Source of the DNA: Halioglobus sp.
GTDB lineage: Bacteria; Pseudomonadota; Gammaproteobacteria; Pseudomonadales; Halieaceae
Assembly (NCBI GenBank): GCA_029246385.1
Contig: JAQWNG010000015.1
Span: 1-64,000 of the forward strand
DNA length: 64,000 nt
Direction of reading: 5' to 3'
Positions 37,529 through 46,484 of the stretch are shown here, in pieces (within the stretch, counting starts at the first letter, position 1; each line of letters starts with the position of its first letter). The notes under the pieces were generated by a model. It worked only from the letters and a program-made list of their open reading frames with translations. It was not told where the DNA came from and searched no databases. The translations under genes and the position numbers were made by a program.

Positions 37529-37632
37529 GTTAAAACTCGTAGCACTAGACTCAAGCTTATGCATGCTGTCAATGGTAAACTGCTGTGCGTTTCGACTGCA
37601 CTTCTCTTCAATAGCACAGGCAAACCGCTTTG

Positions 37633-40395
37633 ATGGACTACATTATTGGACAACGCTGGGTCAGTCATGCCGACCCCCAATTGGGGCTTGGTATTATTGT
37701 AGACATCGAAGGGCGTCGAGTTACTCTCGCATTTCCCGCCGTGGAAGAAGAGCGCACCTACGCTATCGAAAATGCCCCGCTCACACGATTGCGCTTTAAG
37801 GTAGGAGACCACATTTCTAACGTTGACGAAATTGAGTTGCTGGTAACCGATGTGAAAGAGCACGCGGGGCTATTGGTTTATTTTGGCACGGATCACCACG
37901 ATCAGCAGCTGACAATATCTGAACTGGAGCTTGACGCATTTATTCAGTTGACCACGCCACAACAGCGTTTACTCAATGGACATTTCGACAAGCACAGTGA
38001 ATTTGCCCTGCGCTTCGCAACCTTTATGCATATGGATAAGCTACAACGCTCGACAGTACGAGGCCTGACGGGTTCCCGCACAAACCTCTTGCCTCATCAG
38101 GTTTATATCGCGAATGAAGTCGGTCAGAGGCACGCCCCACGCGTGCTACTGGCGGACGAGGTGGGGCTAGGGAAAACGATCGAGGCAGGCATGATCATGC
38201 AGCAGCAGATGCTGACAGGACGCGCCTCCAGAATACTCGTATTGGTGCCGCCCAGCCTGCTGCACCAGTGGCTAGTGGAAATGCTGCGCCGCTTCAATTT
38301 GCATTTTTCTCTTTTTGACGCTGAGCGTTTAGCTGGAATCACCGAAGGCAATCCTTTTGAGACAGAACAATTGGTGCTCAGCACCCTCGAGCTGTTTGAC
38401 TCCCAGCCCGCGTTGCGAACCGAGGCGCTGGTGGCAGAGTGGGACCTCGTGGTGATCGATGAAGCCCATCACCTGCGCTGGACACAGGACGTACGAAGCG
38501 ATGACTATGCCTTCGCTGAAGCCCTAGCACTACAAACGAGCGGATTGCTGTTACTCACGGCCACACCTGAACAAACTGGACAGGCCAGTCATTTCGCGCG
38601 CCTGCGCTTGCTGGATCCGTCGCGCTTTTATGATTTACAGAAATTTAAGGACGAGGAGCAGCAGTACCGCAAATGGAGTGAACTGGCTGACGCGCTAGAA
38701 GCGGGCAAAGTCATTGATAAACTGCCTCTGGGACTGGACGCCAAGGCAACAACCGATGGCATCATCGAACAAATACTGGATCGACACGGTACAGGACGTG
38801 TTTTATTTAGAAATACACGCGCTGCCGTTGCAGGCTTCCCGCAGAGGATACTGCACCAGTACCCGCTAGCGACGCCAGAACAGTACTCTCATGCGAAGGT
38901 CGATCTCAGGGAACGCCTGTACCCGGAAACACCTTACATCGATGACAGCTGGCTTGCATTCGACCCCCGAGTCCTCTGGCTAGAGACCATGCTTAAAGAT
39001 CTCCGCCCTGCCAAAGTTCTGGTCATCTGCGCACACGCAGCCACCGCGGTTGCACTAGAACATTATTTACATCTGCGTGCCGGCATCCGCTCGTCAGCCT
39101 TTTATGAGGGCCTGTCGATCGTGGAACGAGATCGTGCCGCTGCCTATTTTGCAGATGAGGTAAACGGCGCACAGACCCTTGTCTGCTCAGAGATTGGAAG
39201 TGAAGGACGCAACTTCCAGTTTTCTCACCACCTCATATTATTCGATTTACCGATGAACCCGGACCTACTCGAACAACGCATTGGACGACTCGACCGCATT
39301 GGACAGCAATGCGACATAAATATTCATGTGCCGTACCTGGCGCAAACCGCACAGCAGTGGTTGTTTGAATGGTATAACCAAGGCCTCAATGTATTCCGCG
39401 ACAGCTGTTCTGCCGGCTACATGATTTTTGAAATGTTCCAGGATCGGCTTTTGCCAGAATTAGAACAGCGCTCTGCAACCTTTGACACCCTTTTGAAAGA
39501 CAGCGCAGCTTTCACTGCGAAAATGCGACAGGAACTGCGCGACGGTCGCGATAAATTACTGGAGCGCAACTCATGCAAGCCCGCGATCGCCAAAGCTCTG
39601 ATTAATGAAATCACAGCTATCGAAGCTACTAATACATTGGAGCCTTATCTGGAATCTCTGTGTGAAACTTTTGGTGTCGAGCAGGAATTTCACTCTGAAA
39701 AAACACTGATATTACGGCCCTCTGAGAATATGCTAATCGGGCATTTTCCGGGGCTAAAGGAGGACGGTATCACAATCACTTTCAACCGAGAAAAAGCTCT
39801 TGCGCGGGAGGATCTGGAGTTTCTGACGTGGGAGCATCCCATGATCCTTGGGGCAATGGACATAATCCATTCAACCGAAATAGGTAATGCTGCACTAGGC
39901 ACCATTAAACTAAACGGCGTGGCTCCAGGCACCATGCTATTGGAGGTACTGTATACCGTTAATTGTGTTGCGCCTAGAATCCTTCAACTTGAGCGGTTCT
40001 TACCGCTTAACCCCATACGCCTTCTTGTCGACGCCCGCGGAAAAGACCTTTCAGAGTTGGTGCCGCACGAGCGTCTCAATCAGCTCATCGAAAAAGTAAA
40101 GAAATCTACTGGCTTGGCCATCATCAAACAGGTACATGCGGAGGTGGAAGCTAAAATGTCGCTAGCATCAGCGCAGGCCGAGAAAAAACTGCAGGACATA
40201 CTCGGCGATGCTGAGACAACGATGCGCATAGACTTAGGAGCAGAATTAGACAGGCTGACCAACTTACAGATGGTGAACCCGTCCATTCGTCAGGAGGAGA
40301 TTGACCACCTAACCTACCGCATGGAACAGTGCTCCACTCATATTAAGCACGCCAATTTGCAACTGCAGGCGCTGCGCTTAATTATCACCACCTAA
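37633..40395 (+). CDS. rapA: RNA polymerase-associated SNF2-type ATPase RapA
   Basis: Swi2/Snf2 ATPase that binds RNA polymerase and helps it recycle after termination. The 920-residue protein has an N-terminal Tudor-like region (IGQRWVSHADPQLGLGIIVDIEGRRV), Walker A ADEVGLGKT (174-182), DEAHH (276-280), LLTATPEQ, and helicase motif VI EQRIGRLDRIGQ (about 550). The C-terminal domain typical of RapA follows. I start at the ATG at 37633; a TTG one codon earlier opens the same frame. Convergent with the P450 gene downstream. Confidence 0.96.
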   Translation: MDYIIGQRWVSHADPQLGLGIIVDIEGRRVTLAFPAVEEERTYAIENAPLTRLRFKVGDHISNVDEIELLVTDVKEHAGLLVYFGTDHHDQQLTISELELDAFIQLTTPQQRLLNGHFDKHSEFALRFATFMHMDKLQRSTVRGLTGSRTNLLPHQVYIANEVGQRHAPRVLLADEVGLGKTIEAGMIMQQQMLTGRASRILVLVPPSLLHQWLVEMLRRFNLHFSLFDAERLAGITEGNPFETEQLVLSTLELFDSQPALRTEALVAEWDLVVIDEAHHLRWTQDVRSDDYAFAEALALQTSGLLLLTATPEQTGQASHFARLRLLDPSRFYDLQKFKDEEQQYRKWSELADALEAGKVIDKLPLGLDAKATTDGIIEQILDRHGTGRVLFRNTRAAVAGFPQRILHQYPLATPEQYSHAKVDLRERLYPETPYIDDSWLAFDPRVLWLETMLKDLRPAKVLVICAHAATAVALEHYLHLRAGIRSSAFYEGLSIVERDRAAAYFADEVNGAQTLVCSEIGSEGRNFQFSHHLILFDLPMNPDLLEQRIGRLDRIGQQCDINIHVPYLAQTAQQWLFEWYNQGLNVFRDSCSAGYMIFEMFQDRLLPELEQRSATFDTLLKDSAAFTAKMRQELRDGRDKLLERNSCKPAIAKALINEITAIEATNTLEPYLESLCETFGVEQEFHSEKTLILRPSENMLIGHFPGLKEDGITITFNREKALAREDLEFLTWEHPMILGAMDIIHSTEIGNAALGTIKLNGVAPGTMLLEVLYTVNCVAPRILQLERFLPLNPIRLLVDARGKDLSELVPHERLNQLIEKVKKSTGLAIIKQVHAEVEAKMSLASAQAEKKLQDILGDAETTMRIDLGAELDRLTNLQMVNPSIRQEEIDHLTYRMEQCSTHIKHANLQLQALRLIITT

Positions 40396-40476
40396 GCGGA
40401 AGCGAGACCCCCCTTTTAGATACAGGGAAGCCCCCCGGGAACCCAAACCGCTGCGGGGATCTGGGGCACTCGAGGA

Positions 40477-41745
40477 TTACGCCGCAGCTTCTGAGGACTT
40501 CACCTCTGGGTCAAAAGTAATGTGCATACGCTTGATGCCATTGACGAGATTAGAGCGGGTGTAGGCAACATCACCCACTAGTTTAGGATTACGCAGACGA
40601 GGAATAATTTCCTCAAACATGACGCGCATCTCCAGTCGAGCGAGGTGCGTGCCTAAACAGAAGTGCTGGCCAATACCGAACGACCGATGTTGATTATAAA
40701 GATCCGGCATACGCTCTGCCCGTCGCACATCAAATTGCATCGCATCCGCCCCGAAGATAGTCTCATCATGATTAACCGTATGGTAGTGCATGATGACTTT
40801 ATCACCTTTCTTAATAAGCCTCCCTGCAACTTCAGTATCTTCAAGGCACTGACGACGCATCAGAGTAAAAGCGGTGTTGTAGCGCAACATTTCTTCACAG
40901 GCTCCAGGGATCTTATCGGGATGATCCACCAAATATTGCAGCTGCTCGGGATTCTCCATCAATAAGCGCATGCCCTGTGTCGTTATGGTGCGTGTGGACT
41001 CATTGCCGGCTGCAATCAACATCAGGAAAAACCAAACGAACTCATCGTCGCTCAAGCCATCGTCTTTGCCGTTGCCATCTATCAGAGCACCGATGATGTC
41101 TTTCTTAGGATCAGTTTTGTGCTGCTCCGCCAGCTTCATGGCGTATTCAATAACTTTAAAGGAAGCCGCCTCAGCCTCCTCTTGGCCCGCGGACATTTCC
41201 GGATCCTGGTTGAACATCATCTTATTCGTCCACTGGAAAAAGTCCTTACGATCTTCCGCTGGAATACCACAGAGTTCAAGAATTGCCAGCAAAGGCAACT
41301 CTGCCGCTACCTCCTCTACAAACTCACACTCGCCGCGACTGGCGACCGCGTCAACTATGTTGCGCGCATGCTGCCGAAAACTCGGCTCATACGATTCAAC
41401 TGCACCCGGCGTAAATGTCGCTCGCACAATTTTTCGCGACTTCATCTGTCTCGGTGGATCCTGATTAATGGTCATATTACGTTGGATAAGATTCATTTCA
41501 TCTTCTGAATATTCTTCTGCCAATGCGGAGCGCGACTCACTGGAAAACAGTTTTGGGTGCTTAGATATGAAATCGATTTCGTCGCGACCGGTTATCAGCC
41601 AGTAAGGGACGCCCTGATAGGAGCCATCCATGTAGTGGACGGGGCCCGAGGCGCGAACTTCAGCCAGCGTCTCGTAGGGCATGCCGTTAACGTATGTTTC
41701 GGGGTCGATCAAATTTGGGAACTCTGCAAATGGGCACTTGCTCAT
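40477..41745 (-). CDS. Cytochrome P450, CYP125/124/142-like
   Basis: A 422-residue class I P450. The I-helix motif is LIAAGNESTRTITTQGM, ExxR lies in EEMLRYNTAF, and the heme loop FGIGQHFCLG carries thiolate Cys363. The run ELPLLAILELCGIPAEDRKDFFQWTNKM, the stretch VIEYAMKLAEQ and the ending NLVNGIKRMHITFDP match what I recall of actinobacterial CYP125 (steroid side-chain C26/27 oxidase) and its CYP124/142 relatives, which oxidise terminal methyl groups of sterols and methyl-branched lipids. That substrate range is an inference from resemblance. GGAGTAGGTACCG precedes the ATG. No electron-transfer partner is adjacent. Confidence 0.93.
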   Translation of the reverse strand: MSKCPFAEFPNLIDPETYVNGMPYETLAEVRASGPVHYMDGSYQGVPYWLITGRDEIDFISKHPKLFSSESRSALAEEYSEDEMNLIQRNMTINQDPPRQMKSRKIVRATFTPGAVESYEPSFRQHARNIVDAVASRGECEFVEEVAAELPLLAILELCGIPAEDRKDFFQWTNKMMFNQDPEMSAGQEEAEAASFKVIEYAMKLAEQHKTDPKKDIIGALIDGNGKDDGLSDDEFVWFFLMLIAAGNESTRTITTQGMRLLMENPEQLQYLVDHPDKIPGACEEMLRYNTAFTLMRRQCLEDTEVAGRLIKKGDKVIMHYHTVNHDETIFGADAMQFDVRRAERMPDLYNQHRSFGIGQHFCLGTHLARLEMRVMFEEIIPRLRNPKLVGDVAYTRSNLVNGIKRMHITFDPEVKSSEAAA

Positions 41746-41784
41746 CGGTACCTACTCCTATGTTACAAATCAAGCTAACGGCTA

Positions 41785-41814
41785 CAGACTACTAGGCGTT
41801 AGTCTGACTGTCAA
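41785..41814 (-). promoter_or_regulatory. Promoter and 22-bp operator-like dyad of the CYP125-like P450
   Basis: On the minus strand TTGACA (41814-41809), a 17-base spacer, then TAGTCT (41791-41786). A perfect 7-bp inverted repeat CAGACTA-N8-TAGTCTG occupies 41785-41806, filling the spacer and covering the -10. A protein bound there would block RNA polymerase, so repression is likely. The leader to the ATG at 41745 would be about 35 bases. Confidence 0.55.
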
Positions 41815-41975
41815 CTATTATCTTTGGACACGCTAGACTCATCTATCTTTGACACTGCAGAAAACGCCGTCATGGGCCTCGCGCCCCTTTCAAACTGTGG
41901 TCACCTGCTGTGCCCGCCTCAGGCTTACGATCGCCTTTTCGGGACCTTATCAGCCTGCGGGATCCCAGCAACGAG

Positions 41976-43838
41976 TCAATGATTTGGCGGGTAGCCTATT
42001 CTTTTCAATGCCAGAGCAACCTCATCTAGAACGGTGGGGTCGTCAATCGTCGCAGGCACACTCCAACGATCCCCATCAGCTATTTTGCGCAGCGTGCCCC
42101 GAAGTAGTTTCCCTGAACGGGTCTTGGGCAGACGATCAACAACGGTACAGAGCTTAAAGGCTGCCACCGGACCAATCCTATTGCGAATCAGCTTGACGGT
42201 TCGCGCAATAATGGTGTCGTACGGCGTGGTGACGCCGCTATTCAACACTAACAATCCCAGTGGAACTTGACCTTTGATTGGGTCGGCGACCCCTATCACA
42301 GCACATTCCCCAACATCTTCATCATCAAACAAAACCTCCTCCATCGCCCCGGTCGATAATCGATGCCCCGCAACATTGATAACATCGTCTGTTCTTGACA
42401 TCACAAAGACGTAGCCATTGTCATCGATATAGCCGGCGTCGCCCGTTTCATAGTATCCTGGGAATGTGATGAAATAGTCCTCCACAAACCGCTCTGGTGC
42501 ATTCCACAGTGTAATAAAAGTACCGGGGGGCAGAGGCGTCTTGAGCACCAATGCACCAATATCGCCCGCTGCCACAGCACTGCCATCCTCGCCCAGCGCC
42601 CGCACTTCATAGCCGGGAACGGCTCGTGCAGGCGAACCAGCAACGATGGGTAATTGTTCTATGCCCAAGCAGTTAGAACACACCGGCCAACCTGTCTCAG
42701 TTTGCCACCAGTGGTCTATCACCGGCACCTCCAACTTCGCCTGCGCCCATCCCAAGGTATGCGGATCACAGCGTTCACCCGCGAGAAACAGGGCTCGAAA
42801 ATTCGATAGGTCGTATTTTGCCAGCTGCTGACCCTGTGGATCTTCCTTTTTGATCGCTCGAAATGCCGTTGGCGCGGTGAATAGTACACTGACCTTATAC
42901 TCTTCAATCACGCGCCAATAAGCGCCAGAATCTGGCGTCCCCACCGGTTTTCCCTCGTACATCAGTGCAGTGCAACCCGCGAATAATGGCCCGTAGACAA
43001 TATACGAATGTCCTACCACCCAGCCCACGTCAGAAGCGGCCCAGTAGACATCGCCGGGCGACACGTTATAGACGGCCTTCATGCTCCACTTGAGTGCCAC
43101 GATACTTCCGCCAGTATCGCGCACCACCCCCTTGGGCTGACCCGTGGTGCCAGACGTGTAGAGAATATAAAGAGGATTGTTCGCCTCGACGGACACACAC
43201 CCGACGGGCTCGGTCTCTGACATAACTTGCAGCCAGTCTAGGTCACGTCCCTCTATCATTTGAGCGCTAAGCATTGCGCGCTGCAAAATAATACAGCACT
43301 CAGGCTTATGCGCAGCAAGGTCGATGGCGTAATCTAACAGCGGCTTATACGCCACCAAACGAGACGGCTCGACGCCACAACTTGCCGCTACAATAACCAC
43401 GGGGGTCGCATCATTGATACGCTGCGCTAGCTCGTTGCTGGCAAAACCGCCGAATACCACCGAGTGAATAGCACCTATGCGTGCGCACGCAAGCATCGCG
43501 ATCGCGGCCTCTGGCACCATAGGCATATAGATCAGCACCCGATCGCCTTTGACGACACCTCTATCGACCAGTGCGCCAGCAAAGCGGGCGACCTCAGCCA
43601 ATAATTGCGTATACGTATATTGACGCTTGGTCGCACTAACCGGGCTATCGTAAATCAGCGCCGCCTGTTCTCCCCTGCCCAACTTCACCTGTAAATCTAA
43701 AGCGTTGTAGCAGGCATTTGTCACGCCGTCTGGAAACCACCGATTAAAAGGCGCGCGTGAGCTATCCAACACAATGCTTGGTCTCTCATACCAGAAAACG
43801 TCCTGCGCGGCCTGCCGCCATAACTCAAGATTATCCAT
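41976..43838 (-). CDS. prpE: PrpE-like propionyl-CoA/short-chain acyl-CoA synthetase
   Basis: ATP-dependent synthetase that forms propionyl-CoA or a similar acyl-CoA. The 620-residue protein has the P-loop-like LYTSGTTGQPKGVVRD (about 228-243), DHWWQTETGWP, GRTDDVINVAGHRLS-type A8 hinge and the catalytic Lys577 in PKTRSGK. The ending TIDDPTVLDEVALALKRIG is PrpE-like. Acetyl-CoA synthetases are longer at the N-terminus. I start at the ATG at 43838 (GGAGG upstream); an in-frame ATG at 43901 adds 21 residues. It lies between two P450 genes, divergent from CYP153, so it may activate an acid made by those enzymes or propionate from branched-chain or steroid breakdown. Confidence 0.9.
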   Translation of the reverse strand: MDNLELWRQAAQDVFWYERPSIVLDSSRAPFNRWFPDGVTNACYNALDLQVKLGRGEQAALIYDSPVSATKRQYTYTQLLAEVARFAGALVDRGVVKGDRVLIYMPMVPEAAIAMLACARIGAIHSVVFGGFASNELAQRINDATPVVIVAASCGVEPSRLVAYKPLLDYAIDLAAHKPECCIILQRAMLSAQMIEGRDLDWLQVMSETEPVGCVSVEANNPLYILYTSGTTGQPKGVVRDTGGSIVALKWSMKAVYNVSPGDVYWAASDVGWVVGHSYIVYGPLFAGCTALMYEGKPVGTPDSGAYWRVIEEYKVSVLFTAPTAFRAIKKEDPQGQQLAKYDLSNFRALFLAGERCDPHTLGWAQAKLEVPVIDHWWQTETGWPVCSNCLGIEQLPIVAGSPARAVPGYEVRALGEDGSAVAAGDIGALVLKTPLPPGTFITLWNAPERFVEDYFITFPGYYETGDAGYIDDNGYVFVMSRTDDVINVAGHRLSTGAMEEVLFDDEDVGECAVIGVADPIKGQVPLGLLVLNSGVTTPYDTIIARTVKLIRNRIGPVAAFKLCTVVDRLPKTRSGKLLRGTLRKIADGDRWSVPATIDDPTVLDEVALALKRIGYPPNH

Positions 43839-43970
43839 GCTTGTTCCCACCTCCCTTACTTCAGTCGTCAGACGATGACCGCGAGCGCGCTGCAGCAGCA
43901 AACTCGCCTGATATTATTCAAAGAATATAGCATTACCTCTTCAATCAGTAACCTCGGCGCGATAATGTGC

Positions 43971-44000
43971 TTGGCTATGATTCAGGACATAGCCTAAACT
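43971..44000 (+). promoter_or_regulatory. Promoter and 22-bp operator-like dyad of the CYP153-like P450
   Basis: TTGGCT (43971-43976), an 18-base spacer, then TAAACT (43995-44000). A perfect inverted repeat GGCTATG-N8-CATAGCC (43973-43994) sits between the two elements and overlaps the -35. The predicted start of transcription is near 44007, 25 bases before the ATG. The half-sites differ from those of the CYP125-like promoter but the 7-8-7 geometry and placement are the same. Confidence 0.5.
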
Positions 44001-44031
44001 GTATGTCTTTGCCATTACTGAGACCGTATTA

Positions 44032-45294
44032 ATGGAAGCGCTTGACCCACTTGCTGATGCCTTAAGCAGAGCTGATCTCGACCCCTGCAGCCTACCGCTC
44101 GAAAAAATCCAAATCGCAAACCCTTTTTTATTCGCTCGTGATACGCACCACGCTTGGTTCAAGCGCTTACGCGACGAAGCGCCTGTGCATTATTGTGCCG
44201 ATAGCTTTTTTGGGCCGTATTGGTCTATCACCCGTTACGCAGATATCGTCACCGTTGATACCTCTCACGATATCTTCTCCTCAGAGCCCGCTATTACTAT
44301 TGGCGATACAGAGAATACATTTCCCCTCCCCATGTTTATTGCCATGGACCGCCCCAAGCATGATGAACAGCGCAAGGTTGTTAGCCCAGTTACTGGAGCA
44401 GAAAATCTGCGTCACTTCGAACCCATCATCCGTGAGCGCACCATCGACGTGCTTGATCAACTGCCTGTCGGCAAGACTTTCGATTGGGTAGAACGCGTCT
44501 CTGTAGAACTGACCACCCGTATGCTCGCGACCTTGTTCGACTTTCCGTTCGAAGAGCGGCACAAACTAACCCGCTGGTCAGACGTCGCGACTGCCATTCC
44601 GGGAATGGGCGTCATCGACACAGAAGAGCAGCGTCATCAGGAACTCCTCGGTTGTCTGGAGTATTTTACTGAACTGTGGAATGAGCGGATCAATACGCCA
44701 CCGAAGAATGACCTTATTTCCATGCTGACCCATGGCGAGGCAACGCGAAATATGGCGCCAATGGAGTACTTAGGCAATCTTGTTTTACTGATTGTCGGCG
44801 GCAACGACACCACGCGCAGCACGATGACAGCCAGCGCCCTTGCACTACATCAAAATGCGCTTGAATTCGAAAAACTGGTCGCACACCCAGAGCTCATTGA
44901 TTCTATGGTCGCAGAGACCATCCGCTGGCAAACGCCTCTGGCGCACATGCGCCGCATCTGCAAGGAAGATACCGAACTAGGCGGTCAGCATATTAAAGCT
45001 GGCGACAAAGTCATTATGTGGTATGTCTCGGGCAATCGGGACGAGCGCTTTATGGAAAACCCAGACGCCTTCATCATTGATCGTCCAGATGTACGCCGTC
45101 ATCTTTCCTTCGGATTTGGCATCCATCGCTGTATGGGCAACCGTCTGGCCGAACTGCAGTTACGTATCTTGTGGGAAGAAATCCTGCTGCGCTTTGAGCG
45201 CGTTGAGGTGGTAGGGGACGCGCAACGCACGGTATCGTCCTTTGTACATGGGTTCACTGCCATGCCAGTAAAATTGCACCCCCTCCGGGGCTAG
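44032..45294 (+). CDS. Cytochrome P450, CYP153-like (alkane/fatty-acid terminal hydroxylase type)
   Basis: A 420-residue P450. The heme loop FGFGIHRCMGNRLAELQLRILWEE (thiolate Cys367), the ending VSSFVHGFTAMPVKL, and GPYWSITRYADIVTVDT with DIFSSEPAI are hallmark CYP153 segments. The I-helix motif is IVGGNDTTRSTM and ExxR is in AETIRWQTPL. CYP153 enzymes hydroxylate the ends of medium-chain alkanes, fatty acids or limonene-like terpenes and normally work with a ferredoxin and FAD reductase often encoded next to them; none is here. It is divergent from prpE. The product alcohol could feed the wax-ester synthase at 34844, an inference only. Confidence 0.94.
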   Translation: MEALDPLADALSRADLDPCSLPLEKIQIANPFLFARDTHHAWFKRLRDEAPVHYCADSFFGPYWSITRYADIVTVDTSHDIFSSEPAITIGDTENTFPLPMFIAMDRPKHDEQRKVVSPVTGAENLRHFEPIIRERTIDVLDQLPVGKTFDWVERVSVELTTRMLATLFDFPFEERHKLTRWSDVATAIPGMGVIDTEEQRHQELLGCLEYFTELWNERINTPPKNDLISMLTHGEATRNMAPMEYLGNLVLLIVGGNDTTRSTMTASALALHQNALEFEKLVAHPELIDSMVAETIRWQTPLAHMRRICKEDTELGGQHIKAGDKVIMWYVSGNRDERFMENPDAFIIDRPDVRRHLSFGFGIHRCMGNRLAELQLRILWEEILLRFERVEVVGDAQRTVSSFVHGFTAMPVKLHPLRG

Positions 45295-45364
45295 TCCGCC
45301 TCGCGACACATCGCAAGTCATTCGCCGAGGCTGCGCTGTGCAGACCTCGGCATCAGAACATCAC

Positions 45365-46240
45365 TTACAACTGGGGAATTTCTGCCTGATCGATGGGCAG
45401 TTCAGTGCGACCAATACGTGCCGCGCGGTCTTGCAGCGTGGCCTCCGCTTCCTCAACCCGAATCATGATTACGAAGCGTTTTTCCAGAATACCTTGCAAA
45501 CAGTAACGGGCAAGCTCATCTAAATCCTGAAACTCCAACGCCCAACCCGCTTTTTCAGCGGCCACCTTGAAATCCTCAACGGTTGGCACCGGATCATAAG
45601 GCTTCTCTCTTGCCAAGTCCTTGGGACGATTGCGATCAGTCGTCCAGATTCCAGTGTCGAGTAATCCGCCTGATGGATAGAAAATCGAAGCGGAAAGATT
45701 GGTACCCTCGCTTTGTAACTGGGCCTCAAGACACTCCGTAATGCAAGACACTGCTGCCTTACTGGAGGCATACACAGACTGGTAGGGCAATGGCGACACG
45801 CCACCATCGCCGGAAGAAGTATTGATCACATGCCCCTCTTCACCCGAGGCAATCATACGCGGTACGAAAGCCTGAATGCCATGCACAACACCGTGCACGT
45901 TAACACCATGCACCCATTTCCAGTCGTTATCCGTGGTTTCCCAGACGTTGGCCGAGGGCGCAGCAACCCCAGCATTGTTGAATAGCAGGTGGCAGGCACC
46001 ATGCGCCGCATACACTGTGTCAGCCAGTGCATTTACCGAATCAGAACTGGATACATCCGTAACGACAGTGAGCAATTCACCACTGCCGGAAAACTCTGCC
46101 GACACTCGATCAAGCGCCTTCTGCTCAACATCACCTATTACCACTTTGGCGCCTGCTGCCAGTAATTCCTTGACCAGTGATCGACCAATACCGCTAGCCC
46201 CTCCTGTGACGACTGCAACTTTCCCAGTAAAATCCTGCAT
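45365..46240 (-). CDS. SDR-family oxidoreductase
   Basis: A 291-residue short-chain dehydrogenase with VVTGGASGIGRSLVKEL (10-26), NNAGVAAP and YASSKAAVS (YxxxK). DVEQK after the second strand has an Asp that suggests NAD(H) over NADP(H). The C-terminal 90 residues are longer than the classical minimum and unassigned. GGGGAGGTCAAGC stands before the ATG. It is convergent with CYP153 (70 bases between stops), so it may oxidise an alcohol made by that enzyme; this is positional inference. Substrate unknown. Confidence 0.88.
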   Translation of the reverse strand: MQDFTGKVAVVTGGASGIGRSLVKELLAAGAKVVIGDVEQKALDRVSAEFSGSGELLTVVTDVSSSDSVNALADTVYAAHGACHLLFNNAGVAAPSANVWETTDNDWKWVHGVNVHGVVHGIQAFVPRMIASGEEGHVINTSSGDGGVSPLPYQSVYASSKAAVSCITECLEAQLQSEGTNLSASIFYPSGGLLDTGIWTTDRNRPKDLAREKPYDPVPTVEDFKVAAEKAGWALEFQDLDELARYCLQGILEKRFVIMIRVEEAEATLQDRAARIGRTELPIDQAEIPQL

Positions 46241-46332
46241 GCTTGACCTCCCCTCGTTAATTGAACTCCTTTTATGCCACAGTTTGCAGCGCGACTCCAG
46301 CGCCGGCGGATAGTGTAGTAAACCGTTTGCCG

Positions 46333-46344
46333 CTTTATATAAAG
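46333..46344. repeat. 12-bp palindrome upstream of glcD
   Basis: CTTTATATAAAG is a perfect AT-rich palindrome in the divergent gap between the SDR (start 46240) and glcD. It may be part of a -10 region or an operator. No better regulatory element was seen in the gap. Confidence 0.3.
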
Positions 46345-46484
46345 GGATAGATAAAGTAGGATTAAATTTTAACGCAGTACTTAGCGTTCACGTAGGGCTG
46401 CACTATCAGGAGAAGCACTTTATCTCGTTACCCGCCGTTACCACCCGAGCTGAACTAACACATCGCCTACAACAATGCCTCAGT

